Positions 22,573 through 33,664 of a DNA stretch of 64,000 nt are shown here, piece by piece (the first letter of the stretch is position 1; each line of letters starts with the position of its first letter). Made by a program: the position numbers and the translations under genes. The notes under the pieces were generated by a model. That model had not been told where the DNA came from, did no database searches, and saw only the letters and a list, made by a program, of their open reading frames with translations. The DNA is from Okapia johnstoni (Eukaryota > Chordata > Mammalia > Artiodactyla > Giraffidae), in the NCBI GenBank assembly GCA_024291935.2, contig CM044317.1:18374230-18438229 (forward strand), given 5' to 3'.

Positions 22573-22848
22573 TCATATGTGGTTAAGTGTTTTTTGTTTT
22601 TTTTTTCCTGCTGGAATCTTGTTATACAGTTGATCTGCCTCAGTTACTGCTGTTTCCCCAACATTGAGAATGATACCTAATCTCACAGTAGTAACTAAAA
22701 AAAATTTTTTAAAGAGCACAAATGCAAAATATATACTCATAGTACCTTAGAATTTTAAAGGACTTTAAAGGACATATGATCCAACTTTTCCTGTTATAGA
22801 TGTGGAAATGAGGCCTCGAAGAAGCCAAGTTCACTGAGGAGGAAGTCT
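22573..22848 (+). repeat. local direct duplication, copy A
   Basis: Shares the ordered blocks CAGAATCTTGTTATA-like, AGTCACTGCTG-like, CCCAACAT, ACAGTAGTAA, AAAGGACTTTA, GATCCAACT and GAAGAAGC with 23930-24178. By eye about three quarters of positions agree, with small indels. The family, if it is one, is not recognised; the last third looks like old SINE-type sequence. Confidence 0.75.
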
Positions 22849-23647
22849 AGGCTTGGCACAGCTCTAGGTGCTGATAGATGGACGTGAATAACACAGCACA
22901 GGCAGTTACCACATGACTGTGTACCACCAGCAGCAGCAGGTTAGGTCAGGGCTGGAAAACAGACTGTTATATTATGGATGCATCAGTTGGCTAGCAGCAG
23001 CCCATGAGAAATCTGGCATGAGAACTCTGCCTAAACCAAATGAGGACTGAAGAACACTCATCTGATTCTCTCTGTGGGAGAATTTGAGTGCAAAATACAG
23101 AGAGTGTTCCAATTGGTGATGAAGGCTGATGCTGGAAAAGACACGAAAGTCAGGTGACAGAGATAGCAGTGGCTGAAAGAGAGACTGAATATGCAGAGGC
23201 TGTGAATGCATTCAAGTTCAGAGCGCAGATGTCATGACTAAGCAGAAACTAAAAGATACCCAGCGGTAGAGCTAGAGAGAGGAGCTGAGTCATAATATTG
23301 GCAAGAGATTGTCTAACTGAAGAATGACAAGTTAATGTTGGTGGTAAAATGACTTTGGATCCTAAATCATCTTCTAATTCTCAACCTCTATTCCTCTCCT
23401 TTGAGGTGCAGAATCTATCTGTTACTAGGTTAGCAAAAATGCCCTTAGCTCTTTTTTCCATATATATTTTTACAACAAACCCTCATTATCTGAAGTTCTA
23501 GCAAATACAAAAATGTGGAAAAACCAAAGCTCAGCTCCAACCTTGTCATTTTTCCCATCACATCAATCACATCAAGTTATCAATCAAATTTTAATCTTAT
23601 TTATGATTCCTTTCTATTCCAGCCTAGCTTAGAGAAAGTTTAAAAAC
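22849..23647. other. unique sequence between duplicate copies
   Basis: No recognised interspersed repeat. A 79-codon minus frame at 22972-23211 has no known domain. Confidence 0.45.
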
Positions 23648-23790
23648 CTATTCTCTGATGACCTAGAGGACAGAGGATGGGAGGGAGGCCCAAGAGGAGG
23701 GAACATATGTATACATACGGCCGATTCATGTTGTTGTGCAGCAGAAACTAACACAACAGTGTAAAGCAATTATAGTCCAATAAAAAAAAT
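23648..23790 (+). repeat. L1 3' tip, sense
   Basis: Extreme 3' end of an artiodactyl L1: GATGACCTAGAGGACAGAGG, GGGAACATATGTATACATAC, TTCATGTTGTTGTGCAGCAG, AACTAACACAACAGTGTAAAG and CAATTATAGTCCAATAAAAA with a short A tail. Heavily 5'-truncated (about 140 bp). Confidence 0.9.
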
Positions 23791-23929
23791 ATTCTTTGAT
23801 AGTTTTACCATACCATTATTTCATTCTAATATTTCTTTTCTTTCATATTATCTGTGTGGGTTTTGGAAAATATTGACAGCAGACAGAATTTGGGTAACCT
23901 CAAATTTCTCCAAATCTGTGATATGTATA

Positions 23930-24178
23930 TTTATCATCTGTGGTAAAGTTTTCTTTTCCTGCCAGAATCTTGTTATATACTCAGTCACTGCTGCTTTCCC
24001 AACATCACAAATAATACGTAACCTTACAGTAGTAATTAAAAAAATGTTTTTAAGGAGAACAAATATAAAAGATATGTGCCAGAGAATTTGAAAGGACTTT
24101 AGTGGCCGTGTGATCCAACTCTTCTGCTTATAGTTGTGAAAACTGGCTTTGAAGAAGCAAGTTTCACTGGAGAGGATA
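23930..24178 (+). repeat. local direct duplication, copy B
   Basis: Direct-orientation partner of 22573-22848, about 1.36 kb downstream. Homology appears to begin near TTATCATCTGTGGTAAAG and to fade after CACTGGAGAGGA. A 72-codon frame at 23873-24091 is not conserved in copy A and is not taken as a gene. Confidence 0.75.
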
Positions 24179-24882
24179 TATACATATATCTATACAGATG
24201 ATCTAAGTTTTAAATGAAGAAACAGAAAGATATCAATGACTATGAGATGACAGTGAGGAAAATTACATGAAAATTCAGTTATTTCATTCTTTCAAAATTT
24301 TAATCTCTAGTATCCAAAATCCCAAGCAGAATTGTTCCGAGAAGAGAACGTCAGGTGGAAAGGAAGAAACAGGATAGAGCATGAAGTGATAATGCATGAA
24401 GCAGAGAGGACTCAGAAGGTAGCACCGTTAGGACTGTATACAGAGCAGCCTAGCACAGAGAAATGCATTCTTTTGGGCGGATTCATAAAAGGGTGATTAG
24501 TATGAGCAAAATGTAGAAGTGTCATTTATCTTGATTGTCCCAAAGCCCTTGACAGAATATTTTCCTGAAGAATCTTTCACAAAAAGTGAACTCAAATTGC
24601 CTTGAAAATTCGCTGAGGAGTCCAAAAAAAAAAAAAAGATAAATAGCAAATGTATCTAGTTTTAGGGAAGTAGCTGAAAATGACAAAGAATTTATATCAT
24701 TTTTTTTTGTCTTTTCACTTTTTCAAAAGTTACCTGAATGTAGTTTTAAAAATAGGTGGTGAGTTAAACTTATGGTGTGTTAGATTTCCTGAGTCAGTGG
24801 CCATATATTCTGAACCAGAATGAGGAAGGGTTTACATTGCTTCTGGGTGCAAGATGTGGCGAGATGCCATTTGAAGTGAAGA
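24179..24882. other. unique sequence with A- and T-runs
   Basis: No family recognised. Contains an A run of about 14 near 24625-24638. Confidence 0.45.
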
Positions 24883-25072
24883 GAAATGAAAGTTGCTCAG
24901 TCGTGTCCGACTCTTTGCGACCCCATGAACTACACAGTCCATGGAATTCTCCAGGCCAGAATACTGGAGTGGATAGTCTTTCCCTTCTCCAGATCTTCCC
25001 AACCCAGGCATCGAACCCAGGTCTCCTGCATTGCAGGCAGATTCTTTACCAGCTTAGCCACCAGGGAAGCCC
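24883..25072 (-). repeat. Bov-tA SINE
   Basis: Reverse-complement Bov-tA from GAAAGTTGCTCAGTCGTGTCC to TAGCCACCAGGGAAGCCC, with an internal deletion of the GGCTCCTCTGTCC block. Confidence 0.9.
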
Positions 25073-25108
25073 TATTAGAATTTCTGGCATGTTGTTTACT
25101 GTATACAG

Positions 25109-25327
25109 GAAAGTGAAAGTGATAGTTACTCAGTCATGCCTGACTCTTTGCGACCCCATGGATTGTAGCTCACCAGGCTCCTCTGTCCATGGGATTCTCC
25201 AGGCGAGAATACTGGAGTGGATTGCCATTTCTTTCTCCGGGGGATCTTCCAGACTCAGGGATGGAACGCGGGTCTCCTGCATTGCAAACAAATTCTTTAC
25301 TGTCTAAGCCACCAACACTATTGGACA
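25109..25327 (-). repeat. Bov-tA SINE with 12-bp TSD
   Basis: Reverse-complement Bov-tA ending in the GAAAGTGAAAGTGATAG-type tail. Perfect TACTGTATACAG repeats at 25097-25108 and 25328-25339 bound it. Only about 40 bp separates it from the previous Bov-tA; together they explain a 176-codon plus open frame at 24777-25307. Confidence 0.95.
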
Positions 25328-25339
25328 TACTGTATACAG

Positions 25340-25924
25340 AAATTTCAGGACAAACTCTTAAAGATAATTCTAGAAAATTCTGGACCATATGTTATCAAGC
25401 AGTGGGATTTGTGATTCCTAATATCAAGGAGCTTAGGATCCAGGATAAGGAAGTTGAAATGTGCTCACCACATTTTAAACATGATAACACAATTTCAGAA
25501 TCCTGGAGATAACAGAACATATTAGCATCATTTCTGATTTTCTTTTTCTTCCCATTCTAACCCTTTCTTCTCCTTGTAATCTGAAACAGTTTACAATGTA
25601 AACTGGATCATGTCGTTAATCTTAAAATCCTTCTAGGACTTTCCATTGTATGAAAATATTTCAGAGATTGTTAATCATTGTATTTTCTACCTGCTCCTAC
25701 TTAGACAGTGGTAGGAATGTAGTGAAAATTCCTGTCCGTAAAAATGGTTAATGTGGCTGATGTAGAAAACAGACTCTCAAATATCAGATATTTTAGTGCT
25801 GGAGTCTGATTGGTTCACCAAAATCAATTATTGGTGAACCAAATATTGGTTCACCAAAATCAATATATTTCATTTTGACCATGTGATAACCACTCTAAAA
25901 GGTTATGCCAATTGTGATCTGCAC
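25340..25924. other. unique sequence with a local direct/inverted repeat
   Basis: No interspersed family recognised. The 25810-25864 rearrangement is listed separately. Confidence 0.45.
25810..25864. repeat. 19-bp direct repeat with internal inverted copy
   Basis: TTGGTTCACCAAAATCAAT occurs exactly at 25810-25828 and 25846-25864. Between them, 25831-25842 reads TTGGTGAACCAA, the exact inverse of the repeat's first 12 bases. Confidence 0.9.
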
Positions 25925-26111
25925 AACTTCAGGGGTGTGGACTGAAAGAAAAATGCACAATATAGGAGTTGTGAGTTAAGTTTTATTCAGGGTCTTACTG
26001 AGCACTGAAGCCCAGATGACAGCCACTCACTTGAGGAAGCTGTTCTGAAAAGTAGAGAGAGAAGCCAACTGATATATGATTTTTGGTTAGGGAACACGTA
26101 CCCTCAAGTGT

Positions 26112-26338
26112 TTGTTGTTTGCTGTTTAATCATTCAGTCATGTCTGATTCTTGTGACTCCATGGACTGTAGCTCTCCCGACTCCTCTGCTGTGGGATTAT
26201 CCAGGTAAGAATACCGGAGTAGGTTGCCATTTCCTGCTCCAGGGGATCTTCCTGACCACTGTGGATCGAACCCACATCTCCAGCAAGTCTCCTGCATTGC
26301 AGGCGGATTCTTTACCTTTGAGCCACTGGGGAAGCCTG
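26112..26338 (-). repeat. Bov-tA SINE with 11-bp TSD
   Basis: Reverse-complement Bov-tA with an 11-12 bp insertion near the B box (CATCTCCAGCAAGTCTCC). Perfect CCCTCAAGTGT repeats at 26101-26111 and 26339-26349. Confidence 0.95.
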
Positions 26339-26383
26339 CCCTCAAGTGTACATCTTGGTAAAAGATTACTGCTAGTCAAGAAG

Positions 26384-26650
26384 GCAATGGCACCCCACTC
26401 CAGTGCTCTTGCCTGGAAAATCCCATGGATGAGGAGCCTGGTAGGCTGCAGTCCATGGGGTCGCTAAGAGTCAGACACGACTGAGCGACTTCACTTTCAC
26501 TTTTCACTTTCATACATTGGAGAAGGAAATGGCAACCCACTCCAGTGTTCTTGCCTGGAGAATCCCAGGGATGGGGGAACCTGGTGGGCTGTCGTCTATG
26601 GGGTCGCACAGAGTCGGAGACGACTGAAGCGACTTAGCAGCAGCAGCCGC
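26384..26650 (+). repeat. BOV-A2 dimeric SINE with 10-bp TSD
   Basis: Two Bov-A units joined by the TTCACTTTCACTTTTCACTTTC linker; the left unit has CCAGTGCTCTTGCCTGG and the right unit has CCAGTGTTCTTGCCTGG and GCAGCAGCAGC at its end. AGTCAAGAAG flanks it at 26374-26383 and 26651-26660. Confidence 0.95.
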
Positions 26651-26930
26651 AGTCAAGAAGCGATATCTCCATTTAATGATCTTAGAGCTTTTCCGTGTAG
26701 GAGAAGATGCAATAATCAGGGTTCATTAAAATGCTTCCTGAGATAAACATCCATCTAGGGGGCTGCTGGTCCAATGCACAGAGAGCCTCATCGGGTTATC
26801 TTCAGTTATTTATTTTTTTTTTTTTCAGAGTGCACTGCTGGTCAGGACGGCAGCAGGTTGCAACTTTAATCCCTACAGAACTGAGTAGTAAACAAAAATG
26901 CTCTCTTCCTTGTTTATGCTTCCAAGTGCA

Positions 26931-27145
26931 TGTAACTCACTTCAGTCATGACCAAACCTTTGTGACCCTATGGACCATAGTCCGCCAGGCTCTTCTGTCC
27001 ATGGGAATCTCCGGGCAAGAATACTGAAGTGGGTTTCCATGCCCTCCTCCAGGAGATCTTCCCCACCCAGGGATTGAACCTGTGTCTCTTATGTCTCCTA
27101 CACTGGCAGGCAGATTCTTTACCACTAGCGCCAGCTGGGAAGCCG
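26931..27145 (-). repeat. Bov-tA SINE
   Basis: Reverse-complement Bov-tA from CACTTCAGTCATGACCAAACC to TAGCGCCAGCTGGGAAGCC, at the right edge of the LTR-like sequence. Confidence 0.9.
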
Positions 27146-27675
27146 TGTGTTTACAGTTCTACAATGGGTACAAAGGGATCTGAGAACTTTCCCATATTGC
27201 AAGAGGTCTGTGATTTTTCGGGGCCTTGAAAGTGGGTACTTAACTTTACTCATGTTTCTATTCCCCAAAGTGTCTATTATTTTACCTGAGACTGAATTGG
27301 GAATTAATTCATATTTATTTATTTAGTGGAATTTTAAAATAATTGTATGTGTTCTTATAATATTTGTTCTCATTTTGAATTACTTTCAGTTTACAAACTA
27401 TTATTTTAATACTGCACAATTGGTCAGCTTTTTAAAAAGTCAAAACAGAGAATCATATAAATGATTCCTACATACATTAAAAATGTTAAATTTTAAGACA
27501 TGACATAGTGTATATTCATTCAACAGTTTTTGAGATAGTGCTCAGGCCTATTATTTGGCCATTTAAACTCTATTCTTTGTGTTCATTGATAAAAGTTCTG
27601 ATTTATTTTATTGCATTAGTCATAAGGTATGATCCTAAATTTCCATATTCCCTTTTTAGAGAATTTTTTAATTTT
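27146..27675. other. AT-rich unique sequence
   Basis: No recognised repeat; 27250-27660 is AT-rich. The first 90 bp may be a continuation of the LTR, which I cannot confirm. Confidence 0.4.
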
Positions 27676-27858
27676 CAAAGGTATTTATTTATTTATTTGG
27701 CCATACCACATCTTAGTTGTGGCTCATAGGATCTTTAGTTGGAGCATGAGAACTCTTAGTTAAAGCATGTGGGGTCTAGTTCCCTAACCAGGGATGGAAC
27801 CTGGGCACCTTTCATTGGTAGCACAGAGTCTTAGCCACTGGACTACCAGGGAAGTCCT
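27676..27858 (-). repeat. CHR-type SINE, antisense
   Basis: TTTATTTATTTATTTGGCCATACC, TAGTTCCCTAACCAGGGATGG and TTAGCCACTGGACTACCAGGGAAGT are the antisense of the shorter CHR-1-like tRNA-derived SINE. Confidence 0.8.
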
Positions 27859-27981
27859 CCATATTCTTGAAAGTAGATTAAGTGAGATACTTCTGATACA
27901 ATACTGGCTCCGAATCCTTTAGGATTTATTATCTTCTTCCCTCATAACTTTATACAATTATCTTGTCCACAACTCATTTCA

Positions 27982-29890
27982 TCAGTTCAGTCAGTTCAGT
28001 TGCTCATGCATGTCCGACTCTTTGTGACCCCATGAACTGAAGCATCCCAGGCCTCCCTGAACATCACCAACTCCCGGAGTCCACCCAAACCCATGTCCAT
28101 TGAGTCGGTGATGCCATCCAACCATCTCATCCTTTGTCATCCCCTTCTGCTCCTGCCCTCAATCTTTCCCAGCATCAGGGTCTCTTCCCATGAGTCAGCT
28201 CTTCGCATCAGGTGGCCAACGTATTGGAATTTCAGCTTCAACATCAGTCCTTCCGATGAACTCCCAGGACTGATCTCCTTTAGGATGGACTGGTTGGATC
28301 TCCTTGCAGTCCAAGGGACTCTCAAGAGTCTTCTCCAACACCACAGTTCAAAACCATCAATTCTTCGGTGCTCAGCTTTCTTTATAGTCCAACTCTCACA
28401 TCCATACGTGACTACTGGAAAAACCATAGCCTTGACTAGACGGACCTTTGTTGGCAAGGTAATGTCTCTGCTTTTTGATATGCTATCTAGGTTGGTCATA
28501 ACTTTCCTTCCAAGGAGAAAGCATCTTTTAATTTCATGGCTGCAGTCACCATCAGCAGTGATTTTGGAGCCCCAAAAAATAAAGTCTGACACTGTTTCCA
28601 CTGTTTCCCCATCTATTTGCCATGAAGTGATGGGACCGGATGCCATGATCTTAGTTTTTTGAATGTTGAGCTTTAAGCCAGCTTTTTCACTCTCCTCTTT
28701 CACTTTCATCAAGAGGCTCTTTAGTTCTTCTTCACTTTCTGCCATATGGGTGGTGTCATCTGCCTATCTGAGGTTATTGGTATTTCTCCCGACAATCTTG
28801 ATTCCAGCTTGTGCTTCACCCAGCCTGGCATTTTGCATGATGTGCTCTGCATATAAGTTAAATAAGCAGGCTGATAATATACAGCCTTGACGTACTCCTT
28901 TCCTGATTTGGAACCAGTCTTTTGTTCCATGTCCAGTCCTAAGTGTTGCTTCTTGACCTGCATACAGCTTCTCAGGAGGCAGTCATGTGGTCTGGTATTC
29001 CCATCTCTTTCAGAATTTTCCGCAGTTTATTGTGATCCACACAGTCAAAGGCTTTGGCATAGTCAATAAAGCAGAAATAGATGTTTTTTTGGAACTCTCT
29101 TCCTTTTTCGATGATCCAGCAGATGTTGGCAATTTGATCTCTGGTTCTTCTGCCTTTTCTAAAACCAGCTTGAACATCTGGAAGTTCACGGTTCAGGTAC
29201 TGCTGAAGCCTGACTTGGAGAATTTTAAGCATTACTTTACTAGCGTGTGACATGAGTGCAATTGTGCGGTGGTTTGAGCATTCTTTGGCATTGCCTTTCT
29301 TTGGGATTGGAACGAAAACTGACCTTTTCCAGTCCTATGGCCACTGCTGAGTTTTCCAAATTTGCTGGCATATTAAGTGCAACACTTTCACAGCATCTTC
29401 TTTCATGATTTGAAATAGCTCAACTGGAATTCCATCACCTCCACTAGCTTTGTTTGTAGTGATGCTTCCTAAGGCCCACTTGACTTCACATTCCAGGATG
29501 TCTGGCTCTGGGTGAGTGATCACACCATCATGATTATCTGGGTCGTGAAGATCTTTTTTGTACAGTTCTTCTGTGTATTCTTGCCACCTCTTCTTCATAT
29601 CTTCTGCTTTTGTTATGTCCCTACCATTTCTATCCTTTATCTAGCCCATCTTTGCATGAAATATTCCCTTGTTATCTCTAATTTTCTTGAAGAGATCTCT
29701 AGTCTTTCCCATTCTATTGTTTTCCTCTCTTTCTTTGCATTGATCACTGAGGAAGGCTTTCTTATATCTCCTTGCTATTCTTTGGAACTCTGCATTCAAA
29801 TGGGTATATCTTTCCTTTTCTCCTTTGCTTTTTGCTTCCCTTCTTTTCACAGCTTTTTGTAAGGCCTCCTCAGACAGCCATTTTGTGAAT
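27982..29890 (-). pseudogene. BovB LINE, longest copy, RT pseudogene
   Basis: About 1.9 kb of antisense BovB, the longest copy in the window. Read on the minus strand, it holds in order a linker region with KRREAKSKGEKERYTHLNAE (29641-29850), KKRWQEYTEELYKKDLHDPD and SGGDGIPVELFQI (29335-29598), the RT palm with FCFIDYAKAFDCVDH (about 29043-29090), GIPDHM, and then the thumb/C-terminal frame at 28137-28745 with [27 protein letters not shown] and [13 protein letters not shown]. The endonuclease domain is absent through 5' truncation at about 29890. The catalytic YADD is destroyed: the Tyr codon (28764-28766) is TAG. Further stops and frameshifts occur, for example near 29335 and between the palm and C-terminal frames. 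Confidence 0.92.
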
Positions 29891-30559
29891 TTTTAAATTG
29901 ATTGCCTATTTTTGAATCTTTCTAAGACATTCAACCTCAAGTTCATGGAAACAATTCTATTTCTCCCAGTTACATTTTTAGTTTATTCAAATATTAATAA
30001 ATTTAAGTACATAGCAATAATTATAATTATCAGTAAAACCCACCTAAAGAGTTTGGAAGTAGACATAGACTCTTAGCATATCACTCAAATATGGAAAAAG
30101 AATGTCAGCATTCAGCAGGTGTATTCATGAGCATTCATCTTGTAGCAGAAAGCTGTGGATAAACAGAATCTGTTAACCTGAGGTCAGTTTGGAGAACTTC
30201 TCCTGTTTTGTAATCACATTACAATTACATGATTAATACGAAATTCTAAATAATGGAGTCTAAAAGAGTAAACACAACATATCCTAAAGAGCCTCAGTAT
30301 TTAGGTTACAAAGAACTTCACACTCTGGACAACATACTGTACTAATTTGAGGTATGACTATGGTTTTAAGATGAAGGAGTGTAGCTATTAAATTTGGAAT
30401 CAAGATCCTTTGTACACTATTCATTTAAGAAAGTGCTGACTTAAAAAATGGTGACTAAAGATGGTTTCCAAGAGCAAGGGAAGTGTGAGCTTCAAATATG
30501 CTTGTGAAGTTCACACTCATTACACTTTGATGCCAATGGTGCTAATGAAAATAACTTCT
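29891..30559. other. unique sequence, no gene seen
   Basis: AT-rich, no recognised family. Confidence 0.45.
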
Positions 30560-30730
30560 GCACAAAGCACATTTACAAGGCTTTTCAGGAGCGTTATCTC
30601 ACTGAACCTCGTACCTTGTGAGCTCAGTACTGTGAGTGCAGTCATTCTCCTAGTTTCTGAGATGAGGGAGCTGAGGCACAAGAAGAGTAAGTGATTTGTC
30701 ATAGGTTTTACAATATTAATACACAACTGT
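30560..30730 (-). repeat. MIR SINE, antisense
   Basis: TCTGAGATGAGGGAGCTGAGGCA followed by AGTAAGTGATTTGTCATAGG is the antisense MIR core. The 77-codon plus and 68-codon minus frames overlap it. Confidence 0.6.
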
Positions 30731-31289
30731 AATTCAAATCATGTCACTTCAGTTTTTGTTTTTCCTGGCTAAAGCTTGTATAGTAAATTGTCTCGAGTAG
30801 AGTAGATTGTCTTTCTGCAATAGGAAAACAATAAATAATTATTATTGTTTCCTTAACTCCATTATCTAATGCCAACTACCATAAAACTGCGTTTCTCCGT
30901 ATAGCTCTCTCTTCCCTATTAGACTGAACTACAGGAGAAGAGTGACCTTCTCCTGTTTGAATGCCAGTCCTTCTTATCTAGTATGAGTCTGGTGACATTA
31001 ATTTGGCTGAGCTGAATTCTAAGAGCACTTTATCCATTTTAAAAATAATACATCTTAGGAATATGTATTATTTCTAAGGAAAATTTTATGTTTTGTATAA
31101 ATGGGAGAAAGGAAAATCTTGGAAATTTGAGGAGGAAGAATATTTCAGAAATTTTTCTAGAGAATCTCAGGATGGTAAGTAATGTTATCCTCCTCACATT
31201 CTTCATTCTTATGTTTATTAGTTAAATCTATGGTTTTTCAGTTTTAATTCATCATTTTTTGTTTATTTTTTATTAATTTCTTCCTGCTT
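30731..31289. other. unique sequence, no gene seen
   Basis: No family recognised. Confidence 0.45.
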
Positions 31290-32016
31290 TCTTTGTGCAT
31301 GCTTTTTAATTGACATGTAATTGACTTCCAGTATCATGTGAGTTTCAGATATATGACATATTGATTTGATAATTTAAACTTTACAAAATGATCTCCACAA
31401 TAGGTCTAGTTACCATCTGTTGCCATACAAATTATTGCAACATTATTGACTGTGTTTCCTATGCTGTACATTACACGCTGTGACTTTTATTTTATAAGCA
31501 GAAGTTTGTACCCCATAATTCCCTTTACCTATTTCTCCCATCTTCCCCATTCTCTTCCTGTCTGGCACCACCAGTTGTTTCCTGTATCTGTTCAGTCAAC
31601 CTCTGTTTTGTTATGTTTCTTCATTAACTCTTTTTGCCTGTTTGTTTGTTTCAGATTCTACATATAAGTGATAACATAGAGTATTTGTCTTCTTCTGTCT
31701 GATTTATTTCACTCAGGATAATCCTGTCTAGGTCCACCCATGTTGTCACAAACAGCAACATTTCATTCTTTTCTATGAGTATTATTCCATTGTATGAATA
31801 TACCACATTTTTTTTATCCACTCATCTATTGATGGACACTTAAGTTGTTTCCACATCTTGGCTGTTTTGCATAATGTTGCTATGAATATTGGACAGTATA
31901 ATTATTATTGAATTAATGTTTTTATTTCTTTGAAAAAAATACCCAAAGTGGAATTACTGGATCATGTAGTCGTTCTATTTTTAACTTTTTAAGGAAACTC
32001 GGTACTATTTCTATAG

Positions 32017-32399
32017 TTCAGTTCGGTTCAGTTCAGTCGCTCAGTTGTGTCCAACTCTTTGGGACCCCATGAACTGAAGCACGCCAGGCCTCCCTGTCCA
32101 TCACCAACTCCCAGAGTCCACCCAAACCCATGTCCATTGAGTCGATAATGCCATCCAACCATCTCATCCTCTGTCATCCCCTTCTCCTCCTGCCTCAATC
32201 TTTCCCAGCATCAGGGGCTTTTCCAATGAGTCAGCTCTTCGCATCAGGTGGCCAAAGGATTGGAGTTTCAGCTTCAACATCAGTCCTTCCAATGAACACC
32301 CAGGACTGATCTCCTTTAGGATGGACTGGTTGGATCTCCTTGCAGTCCAAGGGACTCTCAAGAGTCTTCTCCAACACCACAGTTCAAAAGCATCAGTTC
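32017..32399 (-). repeat. BovB 3'-end fragment in L1
   Basis: Reverse-complement BovB from GTTCAGTTCGGTTCAGTTCAG to AAGCATCAGTTC. Flanked by near-identical TTCTATAG (32009-32016) and TTCTGTAG (32400-32407), and the L1 continues across it. Confidence 0.92.
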
Positions 32400-33183
32400 T
32401 TCTGTAGAGGCAGTATCAATTTACGTTCCCACCAACAGTGCACTAAGGTTTATTTTTCTCTACATACTTGCCAACATTTGTTATTTCTTGTCTTTTTGAT
32501 AGTAGCCACCCTAAGAGGTGTGAGGTGATATCTTTGTGGTTTTTATTTGCATTTCCTTGATGATTTCTGTATATTAATTTTATATCCTACAAGTTTACTG
32601 AATTACTTTATTACTTCTAACAGTTTTTTAGTGGCATCTTTAGAGTTTTCTATACATATTATCATTTATTCTTCTAGCATGTATTCTGACAGTTTCATTT
32701 ATTCCTTTCCAGTTTGGATTACTATTAATTCTTCTTCTTATAAGAATGCTGTGTTTCTAACACTCCCAATACTGTGTTGAATAGAAACAGTGGAAGTGGG
32801 CATCCTTGTCTTGTTCTTGATATTAGAGGAAAAACTTTTAGCTTTTCATTCTTAAGTATGATGTTAGCTGTGGGCTTCTCTTGTATGACTTTTAATATGC
32901 TGAGGTATGTCTTCTCTATACTCATTTGTCTAGAGTTTTCATCATAAATTGACATTGAATCTTGTTAAGTGCTTTTTCTGCATCTTTTAAGATGATCATA
33001 TAATTTTTATCCTTCATTTGGTTAATGTGGTGTATCATATAGACTTATTTGTGGTTGTTGAGACATCCTTGTACCACCAGAATAAATTTCTCTTGGCTAT
33101 GGTATATAATCTTTTAATGTATTGTTGGAATCTTCTTGCTAGTATTTCATTGAGGATTTTTTGCATCTATGTTCATCAGGAAT

Positions 33184-33664
33184 CAGTTCAGTTCAGTTAA
33201 GTTCAGTCGCTCAGTCGTATCCAACTCTTTGCGACCCCGTGGACTGCAGCATGACAGGCCTCCCTGTCCATAACCAACTCCCGGAGTTTACCCAAATTCA
33301 TGTCCATTGAGTCAGTGATGCCATCCAACCATCTCATCCTCTGTTGTCCCCTTCTCCTCCCGCCTTCAATCTTTCCCAGCATCAGGGTCTTTTCAAATGA
33401 GTCAACTCTTCGCATCAGGTAGCCAAAGTATTGGAGTTTCAGCTTCAGCATCAGTTCTTCCAGTGAATATTCAGAACTGATTTCCTTTAGGATAGACTGG
33501 TTGGATCTCCGTGCTGTCCAAGGGACTCTCAAGAGTCTTCTCCAACACCATAGTTCAAAAGCATCAATTCTTCAGCACTCAGCTGTCTTTGTAGTCCAAC
33601 TCTCACATCCATACATGACTACTGGAAAAACCATAACATTGACTAGACAGACCTTTGTTGTTCC
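33184..33664 (-). repeat. BovB 3'-end fragment in L1, 12-bp TSD
   Basis: Reverse-complement BovB with TTCATCAGGAAT perfectly repeated at 33172-33183 and 33665-33676. The minus frame 33203-33532 reads the RT C-terminal tail to its natural end (SWIRLSD). Confidence 0.95.

Larger units (their letters stand above)
25925..26930 (-). repeat. ruminant ERV-type LTR, split by SINEs
   Basis: The pieces AATGCACAATATAGGAGTTGTG, GAGTTAAGTTTTATTCAGGG, then TGGTAAAAGATTACTGCTAGTC, ATTTAATGATCTTAGAGCTTTTC and TGCAACTTTAATCCCTACAGAAC follow a ruminant LTR I recall as BTLTR1-like, antisense to this strand. A Bov-tA (26112-26338) and a BOV-A2 (26384-26650) lie inside it. No gag, pol or env sequence is attached, so this is a solitary LTR or part of one. 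Family and strand are tentative. Confidence 0.5.

Noticed and set aside
24777..25307. 176-codon plus-strand open frame
   Set aside because: Covers two adjacent reverse-complement Bov-tA SINEs; the peptide is SINE translation.
25925..26930. Endogenous retrovirus with coding capacity
   Set aside because: Only LTR-like sequence was recognised; no retroviral coding region adjoins it.
28093..28662. 189-codon plus-strand open frame
   Set aside because: Antisense shadow of the BovB RT C-terminus; the same [13 protein letters not shown] peptide recurs at every minus BovB copy.
27982..29890. Autonomous BovB
   Set aside because: 5'-truncated without endonuclease, and a stop codon replaces the YADD tyrosine.
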